From Leuctra nigra (lineage: Eukaryota > Arthropoda > Insecta > Plecoptera > Leuctridae), in assembly GCA_934045905.1 (NCBI GenBank), contig OW203770.1, forward strand, positions 6,510,001 through 6,574,000: a stretch of 64,000 bases of DNA. The letters run 5' to 3'. Under the pieces are notes generated by a model, which ran no database searches, was not told where the DNA came from, and saw only the letters and a program-made list of their open reading frames with translations. The position numbers were made by a program, and so were the translations under genes. Shown here piece after piece: positions 63,752 through 64,000 of the stretch; position 1 is the first letter of the stretch, and each line of letters begins with the position of its first letter.

Positions 63752-64000
63752 CCATGTTTGTTGTTACCTACCTATTAGTTACGACAAGGACGACTGAGTA
63801 TTTTAGTTTGTGACATCATCATTATGATTCATCATGTGAACCATCATGCTAGGTAATTGGTTTTTCATGCATCACTATACATCTCTCCCTGCTACAGACA
63901 TGATGTACTAGTTTGTGATACCTACTTATTTTTATGAAATGTAATTTTCTATGGTGTCTTCTGCATTGTTCATATCCTCATCATTTATCTAGATTCATGT
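63752..64000 (+). other. 3' flank of the transposase gene
   Basis: AT-rich, with repeated cct acctatt/atcatcat motifs. I see no AATAAA close to the stop and no inverted match to 57666-59511, so the 3' end of the element is probably outside the window. Confidence 0.4.

Noticed and set aside
1..64000. CRISPR arrays, operons, bacterial genes
   Set aside because: No regularly spaced identical repeats with unique spacers; the short repeats are subterminal transposon motifs and the genes are spliced.

Overview
The window looks like nuclear DNA of an insect: AT-rich, with spliced genes, long introns and dense families of Helitrons, hAT elements, MITEs, LINEs, a SINE and an LTR element. The tRNA-Lys primer site and the P-type transposase fit an arthropod. 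A hemipteran is my guess from the overall repeat style, but nothing seen here proves the order.

Three host or host-like genes can be read. (1) 2395-4569 (+): an intronless POT/SLC15 (PEPT-like) transporter of 724 aa in which several residues needed for proton-coupled peptide transport are changed. (2) 52890 down to 8229 (-): a 15-exon gene for a Werner-type RecQ helicase (WRN) of about 1106 aa, rebuilt by hand with every exon phase agreeing. It has helicase, RQC zinc/winged-helix and HRDC parts but no exonuclease domain. Its exons total about 3.3 kb in 44.7 kb; the introns are mostly nested transposons. (3) 59512-63751 (+): a four-exon P-element-type THAP transposase of about 922 aa with an intact zinc finger and acidic catalytic residues.

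Layout. 1-2110: LINE fragments and a Helitron. 2395-4603: transporter. 4604-7946: non-coding, with inverted repeats, a Helitron end and a 187-bp foldback. 7947-52890: the WRN gene. Its intron 8 holds a three-deep nest: a hAT-like element (28771-36073) carries an R2-type LINE 3' fragment (29146-35173), which carries a non-autonomous LTR retrotransposon (29729-35067). The LTRs are equal in length and look identical, the termini are TG..CA, the duplication is ATGT, and the element codes for an unfamiliar acidic 668-aa protein and no pol. Other introns carry many hAT-type elements, several with perfect 8-bp target duplications, each family with its own subterminal motif. They also carry foldback elements, pogo/Tigger-like MITEs, a tRNA-derived SINE, a 1.14-kb palindrome and an orphan THAP exon.

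52891-57604: the short WRN upstream region, then a full-length Jockey-type LINE (53104-57588) with both ORFs open and a 16-bp target duplication, starting 214 bp from the WRN start codon and pointing away from it. 57666-59444: a 1.78-kb element with about 105-bp inverted ends directly before the P-type transposase. The 3' end of the P-type element lies beyond the window, or its ends have not been recognised.
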